64,000 nt of DNA from Paraburkholderia sp. C35 (GCF_003121405.1 NZ_QBUY01000002.1:1-64000); one strand, 5' to 3'; numbered from the stretch's first letter, positions 1-9,366 are shown. Notes: generated from the sequence alone by a model not told the origin. Numbers and translations are program-made.

Positions 1-11
1 AGCTCCTTCGC

Positions 12-569
12 TTAGAGCGCCTGAACACGTACTATATTGTAGATCTCGTGGACGTAACCGAGATGCATCGCTGCAACCACGGCGGGATTCGGCTTGCCGC
101 CGACGGGCGGCGATGCCGTGATGATGCGGGGAACCCCTGCAACCTTCGCCGTCACGACGCCCATGTGCGCGGAAGCGACCAGCGGAAACTTCCCGCCCGG
201 CACATAGCACGCGACGCTATCGACAGGCATGTTCTTGTGGCCCAGGACCACGCCCGGCATCGTCTCAACTTCAACGTCACGAATGGATTCGCGCTGCGCC
301 TGAGCAAAGTTGCGCACCTGCGCCTGGGCGAATTTGATGTCTTCAAGCTGGCCCTGCGACAGCGAGCGCACGCAGCTTGCGATCTCGTCTTCCGACAGCC
401 GGAAACGCTCGGGCGACCAGTTGTCGAATTTCGCAGAAAGTTCAGCCACCGCCATGTCGCCACGCGAGGCAACATCAGCGAGGATGCCCGTGACAACATC
501 ACGAACCTTGGCGGCGTCTTGCGTGGAGTCCTCGACGCTACGGCCGTTCTTCAGATACTGGATTGCCAT
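12..569 (-). pseudogene. Histidinol-dehydrogenase-like gene, broken C-terminal half
   Basis: The translation follows the N-terminal half of the HisD family, which oxidises an alcohol to a carboxylate with NAD in two steps; many paralogues act on substrates other than histidinol. Family landmarks are present: GHKNMPVDSVACYVPGGKFPL and the HLG..HEIY region (the latter around residues 165-175). The frame stops after VQAL at about residue 185, whereas family members run to about 430. The usual glycine-rich stretch before VQA is already altered (NIVR instead of a GG-containing motif), so this looks like decay and not just a window-edge effect. The chosen ATG at 569 follows AAAGGAA by 6 bases. It is divergent from the LacI-type regulator, the usual layout for a regulated catabolic dehydrogenase. 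The remaining half would lie left of the window. Confidence 0.7.
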
Positions 570-662
570 TTGCATTTCCTTTGTGCGGGTGACGGGAGCG
601 GACTGCCTGACGTGGAGTGCTTGCCGCTTGGATGCAAATGTAGCGCAATTTTTTGTGCAAAA

Positions 663-672
663 TTTGCGCAAA
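663..672. promoter_or_regulatory. Palindrome TTTGCGCAAA, putative LacI-family operator
   Basis: A perfect 10-bp palindrome with a central CG, the form LacI/GalR-family proteins usually bind. It lies between the divergent dehydrogenase-like remnant and the LacI-type gene. A related half-match, TTTTGTGCAAAAT, sits just upstream at about 651-663. Binding is inferred from position and form only. Confidence 0.45.
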
Positions 673-760
673 TGGTCCAGACTTACCCTAGACGCCGAGT
701 TGGATCACCGGTTTGGAGCAAATCGGCTATGTTTTCAGTCACCACTTTCAATGCAAAATT

Positions 761-1816
761 ATGCAAACCAATGTACCAGCGCGGGGACGCGCAAAAGCGT
801 CAAAAGTGAGGCTCGAAGATGTCGCCGAGCGACTTGGGGTATCTGTGTCTACGGTGTCGCGATCTCTGGCCGGTCACCCGGCAATCAGCAGCGAGACACG
901 TAGTGCCGTCCAGGCGGTCGCTGCTGAACTGGGCTACAGGATGCCGGCGCAAGGCAGATCGACGCGAAAGTCCGCGACCAAGCTCATTGGCGTGGTGGTC
1001 GGCGCGCTGCATAACCGCTTCATGACGCTGTTGCTGACACATCTTCACGACGCGCTGCAAGAGTTCGATTATCAGATCACCCTGATGATCGATTCGATGA
1101 ACGATCCGGAAAATCTGCTGGCGTTTCGGCCATTGATCGACGGATACCTCGACGGGATGATCTTCGCGACTGCGACACTCGACTCGCCGGTCGTGGCGGA
1201 AATGCAGCGGAGAGGCATTCCACTGGTGCTCGTCGTGCGCTCCGTCGACGATGTCAAGGTGGACACCGTGGAGGTCGACAACGTCCACGCAGGCTCCATT
1301 GCTGCCGAACATCTTTATCAACTGGGGCATCGGCGAATCGGGCTTGTGATGGGTGCGCAGAACACGTCCACGAGCAGAGATCGCGTCAAGGGAGCGCTTC
1401 GGTGGCTGGAGGAAGCGGGGATACCGCGCGCGTCAGTGCCATTGGTGTACTGCGACTACACCAGCGAAGCGGGATATTCCAGCGCCATGGCGATGTTGAG
1501 TAACGACGACCGGGTCACGGGCATCATCGCCGGCAACGACACGATCGCGCTAGGTGTGCTCGAGGCAGCAAAGAGACAGGGCATCGCGGTGCCACAACAG
1601 CTGTCGGTGATCGGATTTGACGATATGCCTTTGGCGGGATCGCCTCTGGTCGCACTGACTTCAATCCGGCAGCCCGTTGAAACGATGGCGCGAACGGCCG
1701 CCCGGCGGCTTGTCGAGCGCATTCGAGCGGGAGGAATGGGCGCACCAGTCCACGATGTCTTGCCGATTCAACTGGTGCGTCGCGAAACAACGGGACCAGC
1801 ACGCGACCAGGCGTAA
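761..1816 (+). CDS. LacI family transcriptional regulator
   Basis: A 351-residue LacI/GalR-type repressor. Residues about 15-65 form the helix-turn-helix and hinge (VRLEDVAERLGVSVSTVSRS, then the AISSETRSAVQAVAAELGYR stretch). The rest is the periplasmic-binding-protein-like effector domain, with characteristic stretches GIIAGNDTIALGVLEAAK and LSVIGFDDMPLA. I chose the ATG at 761; an in-frame ATG at 713 would add 16 unconserved residues. It is divergent from the broken dehydrogenase-like gene and probably controls it through the palindrome at 663-672. The effector is unknown; a sugar or sugar acid is usual for the family. Confidence 0.9.
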   Translation: MQTNVPARGRAKASKVRLEDVAERLGVSVSTVSRSLAGHPAISSETRSAVQAVAAELGYRMPAQGRSTRKSATKLIGVVVGALHNRFMTLLLTHLHDALQEFDYQITLMIDSMNDPENLLAFRPLIDGYLDGMIFATATLDSPVVAEMQRRGIPLVLVVRSVDDVKVDTVEVDNVHAGSIAAEHLYQLGHRRIGLVMGAQNTSTSRDRVKGALRWLEEAGIPRASVPLVYCDYTSEAGYSSAMAMLSNDDRVTGIIAGNDTIALGVLEAAKRQGIAVPQQLSVIGFDDMPLAGSPLVALTSIRQPVETMARTAARRLVERIRAGGMGAPVHDVLPIQLVRRETTGPARDQA

Positions 1817-1844
1817 CCAGCGGGCCTTCCCTTGTAAGGCCGGT

Positions 1845-2363
1845 TCAACTGCTGGCGGAATCGTGCAAAGCCTGTGCGATGACATTGTCGAGTTGCCGGA
1901 AATCCGGCGGACCAACGTATCGCTTGAGAACCTTTCCGTGCTTGTCGACCACCAGGGTCGTCGGCGTGAGTTGAACATCGCCGAACGCATGTGCCAGGCT
2001 TCCGTCGTCGAGGGTGAGCATGAACGGAAGCTGACGGGTCCGCGCGTAGTTCACCGCGTAATCTCGCGGTGTATAGCTCATCGCGACTGAAACGAACTCC
2101 AGTCCTGCACTGTGGAATTCCTTGTATGTGTTCTCAAGGCTTGGCATTTCCGCGATGCAACTCGAACAGTTTGTATCCCAGAAGTTAACAAGGTAGACGC
2201 GACCCTTCAGATCGGAAGTCGTAGAAATCTTTTGCCCGGACAGCAACGTGAAAGTCGCATCCGGCACATCCGGCTTCGCTAGCAAAAGATGTCCAATGAG
2301 AAACGCCACAGCCGCACCGATCAACGCCGCCGGCAACCACCATCTTCTACCAATCAATTTCAC
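1845..2363 (-). CDS. TlpA-like thioredoxin domain protein
   Basis: A 172-residue membrane-anchored thioredoxin-fold protein. Residues about 8-28 form one hydrophobic segment (a signal anchor), so the domain faces the periplasm. The active site is NCSSC at about residue 66, with the cis-proline region LTPTTLVVDKHGKVLKR near residue 133. This matches TlpA/ResA-type thiol-disulfide oxidoreductases, which reduce disulfides in exported proteins or help cytochrome c and cytochrome oxidase maturation. No cytochrome or copper genes lie beside it, so the partner is unknown. It converges with the LacI-type gene; a short weak hairpin lies between them at 1823-1841. Confidence 0.85.
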   Translation of the reverse strand: MKLIGRRWWLPAALIGAAVAFLIGHLLLAKPDVPDATFTLLSGQKISTTSDLKGRVYLVNFWDTNCSSCIAEMPSLENTYKEFHSAGLEFVSVAMSYTPRDYAVNYARTRQLPFMLTLDDGSLAHAFGDVQLTPTTLVVDKHGKVLKRYVGPPDFRQLDNVIAQALHDSASS

Positions 2364-2713
2364 TCTCCTTTAGCCATCTCTACAGTAGGTGATCCCGATC
2401 TGGCCGTCCATGTCGAATAGGCATGCTTTTCGGGCCATCGAACCCTGCCACGCCTCGATACCGCGCTTCGTATGCGAAAAGCTTACATATTCCGCATGAG
2501 AGTTGTGTCCCAAATCGTGGCGTATACGGCATTGCCGTCACCTGTACACCACGCCTAACATTCCCGGCATGGTATCGAGGCGTATCTCAACATGAAGTAT
2601 CTCAGTCTGGACGGCCTGTGGTCGAAAGCCTGCATGCAATCATTTCATGGCAGACGCCGGCCTCCGGACCAATGAAATCTCGCAGTTCGACACGTGATAA
2701 ATGGAACAACATC
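2364..2713. other. Intergenic region between divergent tlpA-like and dehydrogenase genes
   Basis: About 350 bases separating two divergent genes. The frame of the downstream dehydrogenase stays open across much of it, but those residues resemble nothing in the family. It presumably carries both promoters; I could not pick out a convincing -35/-10 pair or operator. Confidence 0.4.
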
Positions 2714-3574
2714 ATGGCAAACGTTTCAGTTCTCGGATTAGGCGCAATGGGTTCGCGTATGGCGGCCAACCTCTTGAAGGCTGGCCACGCAGTCACCGTA
2801 TGGAACCGGAATCCTGACGCCAGTTCGGCGCTGGTCAGCGCAGGGGCGAAGGCAGCACGAACACCGAAGGAAGCGGCTGCTGACGCGGACTTCGTAGTCG
2901 CCATGTTGCGCGACAACGAAGCTTCAAGGGAAGTATGGCTTGATCCGGAAAACGGCGCACTGAATGGCATGTCGCCGGGCGCAGTCGCTATCGAGAGCTC
3001 AACACTGACCGCGGATTGGATCGGCGAGTTGGGAGCCAGAATGGCGGAGCACAAAGTATCGCTGCTTGAAGCGCCGGTTGCGGGCAGCACTCCGCAAGCC
3101 GAGGCGGCTCAATTGATCTATCTGACGGGAGGCGACGCAGAGACTTTCGCGCGCACGGAACCTGTCCTCAAGGCGATGGGATCATCCATTGTTCATGTTG
3201 GTCCACTCGGGTCCGGCGCATTGGCGAAGCTGGCGACCAACACTTTGCTAGGCATTCATGTAACCGTACTGGCAGAACTGATCGGCATGCTGAAGCGCTC
3301 CAATGCCGATGTCGACCGTGTACTTGACGCGATCGCGAAGACCCCGGTGTGGAGTCCAGCGGCAGGACGTCTTTCCGCGCTTATGCTGACAGGTAATTTC
3401 ACGCCGCAGTTTCCCGTAGAGTTGATCGAGAAGGACTTCGGCTACACGCTGCAAACTGCGGGCTCGGATGCGTCCGCGCCAACCATCGCCGCAGTCCGTG
3501 ATGTGTTTCGAGCTGCGATCGAGCAAGGATTTGGCAAGGAAAACATGACGAGCGTAGTCAAGCTGTTCACGTAG
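2714..3574 (+). CDS. NAD(P)-dependent oxidoreductase, HIBADH / beta-hydroxyacid dehydrogenase family
   Basis: A 286-residue enzyme of the 3-hydroxyisobutyrate / tartronate-semialdehyde reductase family. The Rossmann motif GLGAMGSRMA is at residues 7-16, the substrate-binding EAPVAGSTPQAEAAQL stretch near residue 120, and the catalytic-lysine region GSGALAKLATN near residue 168. A C-terminal helical domain completes the family length of about 290. These enzymes oxidise or reduce a beta-hydroxyacid with NAD(P). The ATG at 2714 places the Rossmann fold at the expected distance; the open frame upstream to 2423 has no family similarity. A decayed partial copy lies at 39098-39331. The physiological substrate cannot be told from sequence. 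Confidence 0.88.
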   Translation: MANVSVLGLGAMGSRMAANLLKAGHAVTVWNRNPDASSALVSAGAKAARTPKEAAADADFVVAMLRDNEASREVWLDPENGALNGMSPGAVAIESSTLTADWIGELGARMAEHKVSLLEAPVAGSTPQAEAAQLIYLTGGDAETFARTEPVLKAMGSSIVHVGPLGSGALAKLATNTLLGIHVTVLAELIGMLKRSNADVDRVLDAIAKTPVWSPAAGRLSALMLTGNFTPQFPVELIEKDFGYTLQTAGSDASAPTIAAVRDVFRAAIEQGFGKENMTSVVKLFT

Positions 3575-3698
3575 ACAACGCTATATCAACCGAGGTGTTG
3601 AATGGCGACATCGATCTGCTCGCCCGAATAGATCAACGCGCTGCCGAAGCTACCGTTAAGGTCTGTTCGGCAGCGACGTTTCTCACACGTTCAGATGC

Positions 3699-4727
3699 TC
3701 ACTTTGCATTGCTGGCAGTTTGCACCCATTGATCGAGCACTGACTTGTTGCCTGTCATCCAGTCATTTGCCAGCATGTTGACCAATGCCTGTGAGCCCCC
3801 ACTCTTGCTGATTTCGTATTCCCACGCAGACCACTGCGACTGCGGGAACTTCACCTGCTCAATGAGCGAGCGTACAGACGGATTTGCCGCCACGAAATCA
3901 CGGTTCCCCACTGCGCCCCAGTTCCACGACGCCATCGCCATACGGCAAGGATCAGCGCCACCGGCACAACCCTTCACGCCGGGTACGAGCGCCGTGCCTT
4001 TATTCGGTACGTTCGGAGGAAGCGCATCCTCAGGTGTGGGCAGCCACACAACATCCTTACCAGGCACGACCGAGTTGACGGTCCAGGAAGGACTCCACGC
4101 ATAGAAAAACGCCGGCTTTCCTTCCTTCACCTTTGCTATCGCGTCGACCATCAATGCTTCGTACTTGCCTCGAACCGCATGAATGTTGTTCTTCAATCCA
4201 AACTTGTTCAACTGGTAGTCGACCACGTCACCGCAGCTCCAGCCAGGATCACAGCTGATCAGTTCCGCCTTGCCGTCAGTGCCAAACAGTCCCGCGAGCT
4301 TTGGATCCTTCAACTGCGCGAGGCTTGTAATCTTGTACTGGTCGGCGGTCTTCTTGTCGATAAGATAACCGGTGATCCCACCTCCCGAAATCAACCCCGA
4401 GCCGATCATTTGCGCCTGTTTCTCGACGGCCCGGAAGCCGGGCTCACGCTGAGGGAAGTTGACATCGGTCGCAAGATCTTCGTCGCCCTGTGCGACAGCC
4501 TGAAAGAACAGCGTGGTGTTCATTGTGGTCAGCTTGACGTCATAGCCAAGGTTTTTCATCGCTTGCATGATGATCTGCGTCGCAACGTAGTTACCGCCAA
4601 AACTGTCACCCTGAGCATACTTGATCGTCTTGCCTTTCCCCGGTGCATTTTGTGCGTGGGCCGACCCGCCCGCCATCATCGCAATAGCCAGCGCAAATGC
4701 GCTACACGCCACTGTAAACGTCTTCAT
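3699..4727 (-). CDS. Glycine betaine/choline-type ABC transporter substrate-binding protein (ProX-like)
   Basis: A 342-residue exported protein. The signal peptide runs from MKTFTVACSAF to about SAHA|QN (residues 1-25). The mature part follows OpuAC/ProX-type binding proteins, with the family stretch VKLTTMNTTLFFQAVAQGD near residue 65 and YAWSPSWTVNSVVPGKDVVWL near residue 210. These bind quaternary amines or proline-related compounds in the periplasm and hand them to a permease/ATPase. Start chosen at 4727 because it begins a clean signal sequence. It is the last gene of the unit reading ATPase-permease-binding protein on the minus strand. Because the operon also holds oxidative enzymes, catabolic import is more likely than osmoprotection. 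Confidence 0.88.
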   Translation of the reverse strand: MKTFTVACSAFALAIAMMAGGSAHAQNAPGKGKTIKYAQGDSFGGNYVATQIIMQAMKNLGYDVKLTTMNTTLFFQAVAQGDEDLATDVNFPQREPGFRAVEKQAQMIGSGLISGGGITGYLIDKKTADQYKITSLAQLKDPKLAGLFGTDGKAELISCDPGWSCGDVVDYQLNKFGLKNNIHAVRGKYEALMVDAIAKVKEGKPAFFYAWSPSWTVNSVVPGKDVVWLPTPEDALPPNVPNKGTALVPGVKGCAGGADPCRMAMASWNWGAVGNRDFVAANPSVRSLIEQVKFPQSQWSAWEYEISKSGGSQALVNMLANDWMTGNKSVLDQWVQTASNAK

Positions 4728-4814
4728 CAAGCCTCCAGCATCTGTTGGAATCAGTCGTGACACGACGACAATTGAATAACCCTGCCGATACTCCCGGCTC
4801 CCGAATGACAAACT

Positions 4815-5765
4815 TCAAGCTTCTCTTGGATCGTGGCGCTCGGACATCGATCCACCGTCGTCGGAACGACCGCCACGAAAAAGACGTGCAACAGCCCCGC
4901 GCAAAGCGCCTCCGCCTGCACCGCCTGGCCGTGCACGTGCGAGTTTCTGCGTAATACGATCAAGGATCATTGCCAGCAAGACGATCGCGATGCCACCAAT
5001 CGCGGCCTGCCCGACATCCAGTCTCCCCAACCCCTGAAGAACGATCAGACCGAGACCTTCTGCCCCAATCATCGACACCACAACCGACATGACCATCGCA
5101 GTCAGAACGGTCTGGTTCAGTCCTCCGAGAATAGTCGGGACGGCGAGCGGTAACTGAACCTCCCACAGCAGTTGCCTGCGGTCGGCACCAAACGCAAGCC
5201 CAGCCTCGACAAGCTCATGCTCGACCATACGGATGCCGAGATTCGTAAAGCGGATAAGCGGAGGCATTGCCGCCGTGACAACCGCGACCTCTCCGGGCAC
5301 TGTACCGACGCCAAACAACATCACGACGGGCACCAGATACACAAATGTCGGCGTTGTCTGCATGATGTCGAGGATAGGCTGTACCACGCGCCAGACGCGA
5401 TCACTCCGTGCACAAGCAACGCCGATTGGAATTCCGAATATCGCGCAAAAGAAAATAGCCGTGGAAATCAGGGAAAGCGTGGTCATCGCATCCGACCAGA
5501 CGCCGAGCGTCGCAATCACGACGAGTCCAACGAAGGTAAAGACTGCCACCGCTTTACCCGCGAATCGCCAGGCAATCAGCGCACATAACACGACGAACAC
5601 CGGAAACGGTATCGCCTGTAACGCGTCGATGTTAAGTTCGAGCAGCTTTTGTACAGGCCATTTGATGACCAGAAAGACCGGCCTCAAATGCATGGCTATC
5701 CACTGCACGGCAGTCTGGATCCATTGCGCGACTGGCAGCACCGCAAGATCGTCGGCTTTAAACAT
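4815..5765 (-). CDS. Glycine betaine-type ABC transporter permease (ProW-like)
   Basis: A 316-residue inner-membrane permease. Several hydrophobic segments start near residue 50, and the binding-protein-dependent permease loop (EAGLAFGADRRQLLWEVQLPLA) lies near residue 200. The N-terminal 45 residues contain an amphipathic-looking stretch before the first membrane span, as in ProW. The ATG at 5765 overlaps the end of the ATPase gene by 8 bases, indicating translational coupling; an ATG at 5777 (MEQA) is a possible alternative. The C-terminus is arginine-rich. Function follows from the family and its position between the ATPase and the ProX-like gene. Confidence 0.88.
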   Translation of the reverse strand: MFKADDLAVLPVAQWIQTAVQWIAMHLRPVFLVIKWPVQKLLELNIDALQAIPFPVFVVLCALIAWRFAGKAVAVFTFVGLVVIATLGVWSDAMTTLSLISTAIFFCAIFGIPIGVACARSDRVWRVVQPILDIMQTTPTFVYLVPVVMLFGVGTVPGEVAVVTAAMPPLIRFTNLGIRMVEHELVEAGLAFGADRRQLLWEVQLPLAVPTILGGLNQTVLTAMVMSVVVSMIGAEGLGLIVLQGLGRLDVGQAAIGGIAIVLLAMILDRITQKLARARPGGAGGGALRGAVARLFRGGRSDDGGSMSERHDPREA

Positions 5766-6942
5766 GGCTTGCTCCATTGACAACATGACTGCCAATGCGT
5801 GCGAGAACCTGCCCCGCTTCCAGCCGACCAACGAGTCGGCCCATTTCATCTGTGACGCCTACCGTTTCAGCACGGGTAAATTGGGCCGCGACATCGATAA
5901 GACGTGTTTGAGCCGGTACACATGCGAATGCCGAAGAAAGCGCAGGAAGCGGTCCTCCATCACGCAATGCACCGACTTTTGTGGCGGGAAGAACACCGAG
6001 AACACGTTGCTCATCGTCAACAACAAACGCCGACCCTGCGGTGTCGTCTTCACAACCCAGCACCACGAATTCATTTCGCCTGATCAATGGCACAAGCGAT
6101 GTCATCGACGATCCTGCGTTGAACAGACGGGCACGGTCGACGTCACGCGTGAACGCGGCAACGTAGTCGCTCCCTGGCTGAAGCACAATTGATTGTGGCG
6201 TTCCCTCGCGAACGAGTTTCCCTTCAGACATGATTGCAATACGGGTCCCCAACTTGAGCGCTTCCTGAAAGTCGTGCGTGATGAAGAGAATGGTCTTGTT
6301 CAGGGTCCGCTGCAGGCGCAGAAGTTCGTCTTGCATTTCCGCTCGAATCAGCGGATCAAGTGCACTGAATGCTTCGTCCATGATGAGTACGTCCGCATCA
6401 GTCGCAAGCGCTCGCGCGAGACCAACCCGTTGCCTCATGCCGCCACTCAACTCGTGCGGCATCTTCTGAGCCCAACGCGTAAGTCCCACCACCTCCAGCA
6501 CCTGTTCGGCACGCTTGCGGCGGTTGGCAGAAGACATGCCGCGCAACTTCAAACCAAACTCGACGTTCTCGATCACACGCCGGTTTGGCAAAAGCGCGAA
6601 GTGTTGAAAGACCATTGAGATGCGATTGCGTCGGACATCGCGCAAGCCCGCTTCATCCAGCGTGCAGATGTCGGTCTCGTCGAGCAGAATCCGCCCTGCA
6701 CTGGGCTCATTGAGGCGATTCACGCAACGTGCGAGCGTCGATTTCCCAGATCCGGATAAGCCCATGATCATGTACATCGCACCCGCTGGAACGGACAGCG
6801 ATACGTCATCCAGACCGACGACCTGCCCCGTGTCGCGCAAAACGTCTGCCTTTGTCGCACCACGCTTCAGCATGTTCAACGCGGAATCAGGACGATCGGC
6901 AAATACCTTGTACAGATGCTCAATCTTCAGTCGGTCCGTCAT
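5758..6942 (-). CDS. Glycine betaine-type ABC transporter ATP-binding protein with CBS region (ProV-like)
   Basis: A 394-residue ABC ATPase. Walker A is GLSGSGKST near residue 60, the signature is LSGGMRQRVGLARAL near residue 165, and Walker B is VLIMDEAFSALD near residue 185. An H-loop HDF follows. Residues about 275-385 form the CBS-like regulatory tail seen in ProV/OpuAA, which links transport to ionic strength. It energises uptake together with the permease and binding protein downstream. Its start overlaps the NIPSNAP gene stop by 4 bases, tying the transporter to the catabolic genes in one transcript. Confidence 0.92.
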   Translation of the reverse strand: MTDRLKIEHLYKVFADRPDSALNMLKRGATKADVLRDTGQVVGLDDVSLSVPAGAMYMIMGLSGSGKSTLARCVNRLNEPSAGRILLDETDICTLDEAGLRDVRRNRISMVFQHFALLPNRRVIENVEFGLKLRGMSSANRRKRAEQVLEVVGLTRWAQKMPHELSGGMRQRVGLARALATDADVLIMDEAFSALDPLIRAEMQDELLRLQRTLNKTILFITHDFQEALKLGTRIAIMSEGKLVREGTPQSIVLQPGSDYVAAFTRDVDRARLFNAGSSMTSLVPLIRRNEFVVLGCEDDTAGSAFVVDDEQRVLGVLPATKVGALRDGGPLPALSSAFACVPAQTRLIDVAAQFTRAETVGVTDEMGRLVGRLEAGQVLARIGSHVVNGASHV

Positions 6943-7304
6943 GGTCGTGACTCCTTCGATGGGACGACAGCGGAAGCTACAGATGCGAAGTCACGTAGCG
7001 GCGAAAAGTCAGTCGGCAAAAGAATGCGATTCTCCGCCTGTTCGATATTCTCCGACAGACGAGGAATGAATGCCTGCCACCTTGGATCCTCCGCGAGCGT
7101 CTGACGACGACGCCGGCGATCTTCAAGATCGGCATAGGCCCACATATGCGTAACCTGCGACAGCGGTCCAATCTCAGTGGTGAAGTACCCGATCAACGCA
7201 CCGAGAATCGATTGCTGTATCGCGAGACCTTCCTCCCGTACAAGCTTCAGATACCGCTGCATGCAGCCGTTGCGGATTCTGTATATTCGCTCTTCGACGA
7301 TCAT
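6939..7304 (-). CDS. NIPSNAP family protein
   Basis: A 121-residue soluble protein of the NIPSNAP family (a dimeric alpha/beta-barrel fold). It starts with the family pattern EERIYRIRNG and has the central TEIGPLSQVTHMWAYADL block near residue 50. The biochemical role of bacterial NIPSNAP proteins is not established; they often sit in catabolic operons beside oxygenases or hydrolases. The start and stop overlap both neighbours by 4 bases (ATGA type), so it is strictly co-translated with the hydrolase upstream and the ATPase downstream. Confidence 0.8.
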   Translation of the reverse strand: MIVEERIYRIRNGCMQRYLKLVREEGLAIQQSILGALIGYFTTEIGPLSQVTHMWAYADLEDRRRRRQTLAEDPRWQAFIPRLSENIEQAENRILLPTDFSPLRDFASVASAVVPSKESRP

Positions 7305-8182
7305 TTTGCGTATCCCCGGTAAGCGAGGTCCGAACAGGTCATACGCTGCGGAGCCTCTTCCAATAGAAAACCGCCGATCAGATCTGCGACTTCTTCCGGT
7401 GCCTCGGTCAGGATGGAATGGCGAAGCTTCGGCAATATATGGACGCGCGAATTAGGGATGCACTCGTGCATGAACAGAGACATTCTTGGATTCGATCCCT
7501 GATCTTCTTCGCCCGTAGCGATAAGCGTCGGCACCGCAATCTGATCAATGAGGCCGCCGAAATCGGTCTGCGCAAGCACGCGATACGCTGACGCATAACA
7601 GTCCGGATCGTTGCTGGCATTGCGCGAGCGCAATTCCGAAATCAGATTGGGATGGCGCGCCTGAAACTCCTCCGTGAGCCATCGTGAGAGCGAGGCATCG
7701 TAGTGCGAACCTCGATCACCGGCTTGCAAGGCAGCCAGGCGGGCCAGCACACGCGAACGCTCCTCAGCAGTGCGGCCGGCCACCGTCGACAGCAAGACGA
7801 GCCTTCTGAGCCGCTGCGGATGAGTCAATGCGAGCCGTTGAGCAATCAGGCCGCCGAGTGAAAACCCGGCAAGGTTAAAGCTGCCAAAGCCGACGTGGTC
7901 CGCCAGTGCCAGGGCGTCATCGACGAAGTCATCGATTTCGTAGCGACCTTTGACCAGCGACGATTGACCATGTCCGCGCAAATCAAAGGTGAGCACACGA
8001 AAGCCTGGCCCGAGCCGATTGATTGTGCCCTGCCATGCTTCAAGATACGAGCCGACTCCATGGATACAGACCAGTTCGTGCGGACCATCGCCTTGCAGCC
8101 GATAGTGCAACCGAACACCATCGCGCTCCAGATAACCGTCAATTGCCGACGCGGGTGCGCCTGGCATAGCGTCGTCGCTCAT
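7301..8182 (-). CDS. Alpha/beta hydrolase
   Basis: A 293-residue cytoplasmic hydrolase with the alpha/beta fold. The oxyanion region is CIHGVGSY near residue 38, the nucleophile elbow GFSLGG near residue 107, and a C-terminal catalytic histidine is in LRHSIL near residue 258. It resembles 3-oxoadipate enol-lactonases and related C-C or ester hydrolases, but the substrate cannot be assigned. It sits between the monooxygenase gene (3 bases away) and the NIPSNAP gene (4-base overlap), so it probably hydrolyses the product of the oxygenase step. Confidence 0.85.
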   Translation of the reverse strand: MSDDAMPGAPASAIDGYLERDGVRLHYRLQGDGPHELVCIHGVGSYLEAWQGTINRLGPGFRVLTFDLRGHGQSSLVKGRYEIDDFVDDALALADHVGFGSFNLAGFSLGGLIAQRLALTHPQRLRRLVLLSTVAGRTAEERSRVLARLAALQAGDRGSHYDASLSRWLTEEFQARHPNLISELRSRNASNDPDCYASAYRVLAQTDFGGLIDQIAVPTLIATGEEDQGSNPRMSLFMHECIPNSRVHILPKLRHSILTEAPEEVADLIGGFLLEEAPQRMTCSDLAYRGYAK

Positions 8183-8185
8183 CGC

Positions 8186-9328
8186 TCAAGTCCTCGCCGC
8201 AGCCACGCTCGTCGTACGGGTTTCAGTCACGTAAGCACTGTGAGCCGATCTCGAAGCGCTGACGTTGTTCGGAAATGCATTCTGTTCTCGCCTCGCAAAA
8301 TGAGGCATCACTTCATCGATAAAGAGACGAAGCGTACGCATCTGCAATTCGAACGGGAGATTGAACGAAAGTCCCAATGTGAAAAGATCGACCCCTTGTT
8401 CTTCATAGACCTGAAGTTTCTCGATCACTTCATCGGGCGTACCGAACATGAGATTGTTGCGTATCGCTTGCGGATCGTAGTTCGCACGATTTGCGACGAC
8501 GTCATAGGGCACCGCCTCCGGAAAGCCGTTCTGGACCGTGCCAATGTTCTGCATCAGATTCTCGAACAACCGACCATAGTCGACGCTATGGCGCACCGCC
8601 AGTTCCCAATCTTCTGGCCGGTCGTAGACACATGTCCGGCGTTGCATCATAAAACGCGGACGTGGATGCTCAGGGTGATCCGCGACAGCTTTGCGAAACT
8701 TTTCACCCAGGACGACTACCTCCGAGGCCGGTGCGGCGAGCGGCGTCGACAGGATGTTTGCGCCGATACCTACTGCCCAGTCGAAGCTCGCGGGATCGCG
8801 TGTGGCAACCCATATCGGCGGATGCGGCTGCTGCAATGGTTTCGGCACGGATGTCGCAAGCGGGAACTTCCAGTAGTGCCCGTCGTGCGCATAGTCCCCT
8901 TTCCAGAGTTCTTTTACTGCCGGCACGAGTTCTTTCATATAGGCCACGCCTTCCTGCTGCGGCATGCCACCAGCCATCCGGTCGAACTCATACTGATACG
9001 CACCGCGGGCAATACCGAACTCGAGACGACCATCGGTCAGGTGATCGCACATCGCGGCTTCGCCAGCCAGACGAATCGGTGACCAATAGGGAGCCACAAT
9101 CGTTGCCGTACCGAGGCGGATACGCTCGGTGTGCTGCGCCAACCAGGTTAGAACCGTGAACGGGTTGGGCGAGATCGTGCATTCGATCGTGTGATGCTCT
9201 GCTGTCCACAGCGTTTCGAAACCGCCCTCGTCGGCGAGACGGGCCAGCGCAAGCATCTGGTTGCGCGCCTGGGTCATCGAGTCGCCGGGAGCGAAGCGTT
9301 CCATACTAAGCGAAACTGCGAATTTCAT
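8186..9328 (-). CDS. LLM-class (luciferase-like) flavin-dependent monooxygenase
   Basis: A 380-residue protein of the bacterial luciferase superfamily. Family stretches include WTAEHHTIE near residue 42, IRLGTATIVAPYWSPIRLAGE near residue 75 and GRLEFGIARGAYQYEF near residue 102. These enzymes use reduced FMN and O2 to hydroxylate or cleave a substrate and need a separate flavin reductase; one is encoded two genes upstream at 10894-11874. The start at 9328 gives the usual MKFAV N-terminus; the longer frame to 9370 is not conserved. Its linkage to a betaine-type importer suggests attack on an imported amine, by inference. Confidence 0.88.
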   Translation of the reverse strand: MKFAVSLSMERFAPGDSMTQARNQMLALARLADEGGFETLWTAEHHTIECTISPNPFTVLTWLAQHTERIRLGTATIVAPYWSPIRLAGEAAMCDHLTDGRLEFGIARGAYQYEFDRMAGGMPQQEGVAYMKELVPAVKELWKGDYAHDGHYWKFPLATSVPKPLQQPHPPIWVATRDPASFDWAVGIGANILSTPLAAPASEVVVLGEKFRKAVADHPEHPRPRFMMQRRTCVYDRPEDWELAVRHSVDYGRLFENLMQNIGTVQNGFPEAVPYDVVANRANYDPQAIRNNLMFGTPDEVIEKLQVYEEQGVDLFTLGLSFNLPFELQMRTLRLFIDEVMPHFARREQNAFPNNVSASRSAHSAYVTETRTTSVAAART

Positions 9329-9366
9329 AGGTGCCTCGTTTCTGATTGGTTTAGCACGCGTGCGGC

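Noticed and set aside
1823..1841. Hairpin GGCCTT/AAGGCC between lacI and tlpA-like genes
   Set aside because: Short stem and no T-tract; too weak to call a terminator.
3640..3674. Inverted repeat GCTGCCGAA / TTCGGCAGC between two convergent genes
   Set aside because: Arms are exact but the loop is 17 bases and no T-tract follows; not confident as a terminator.
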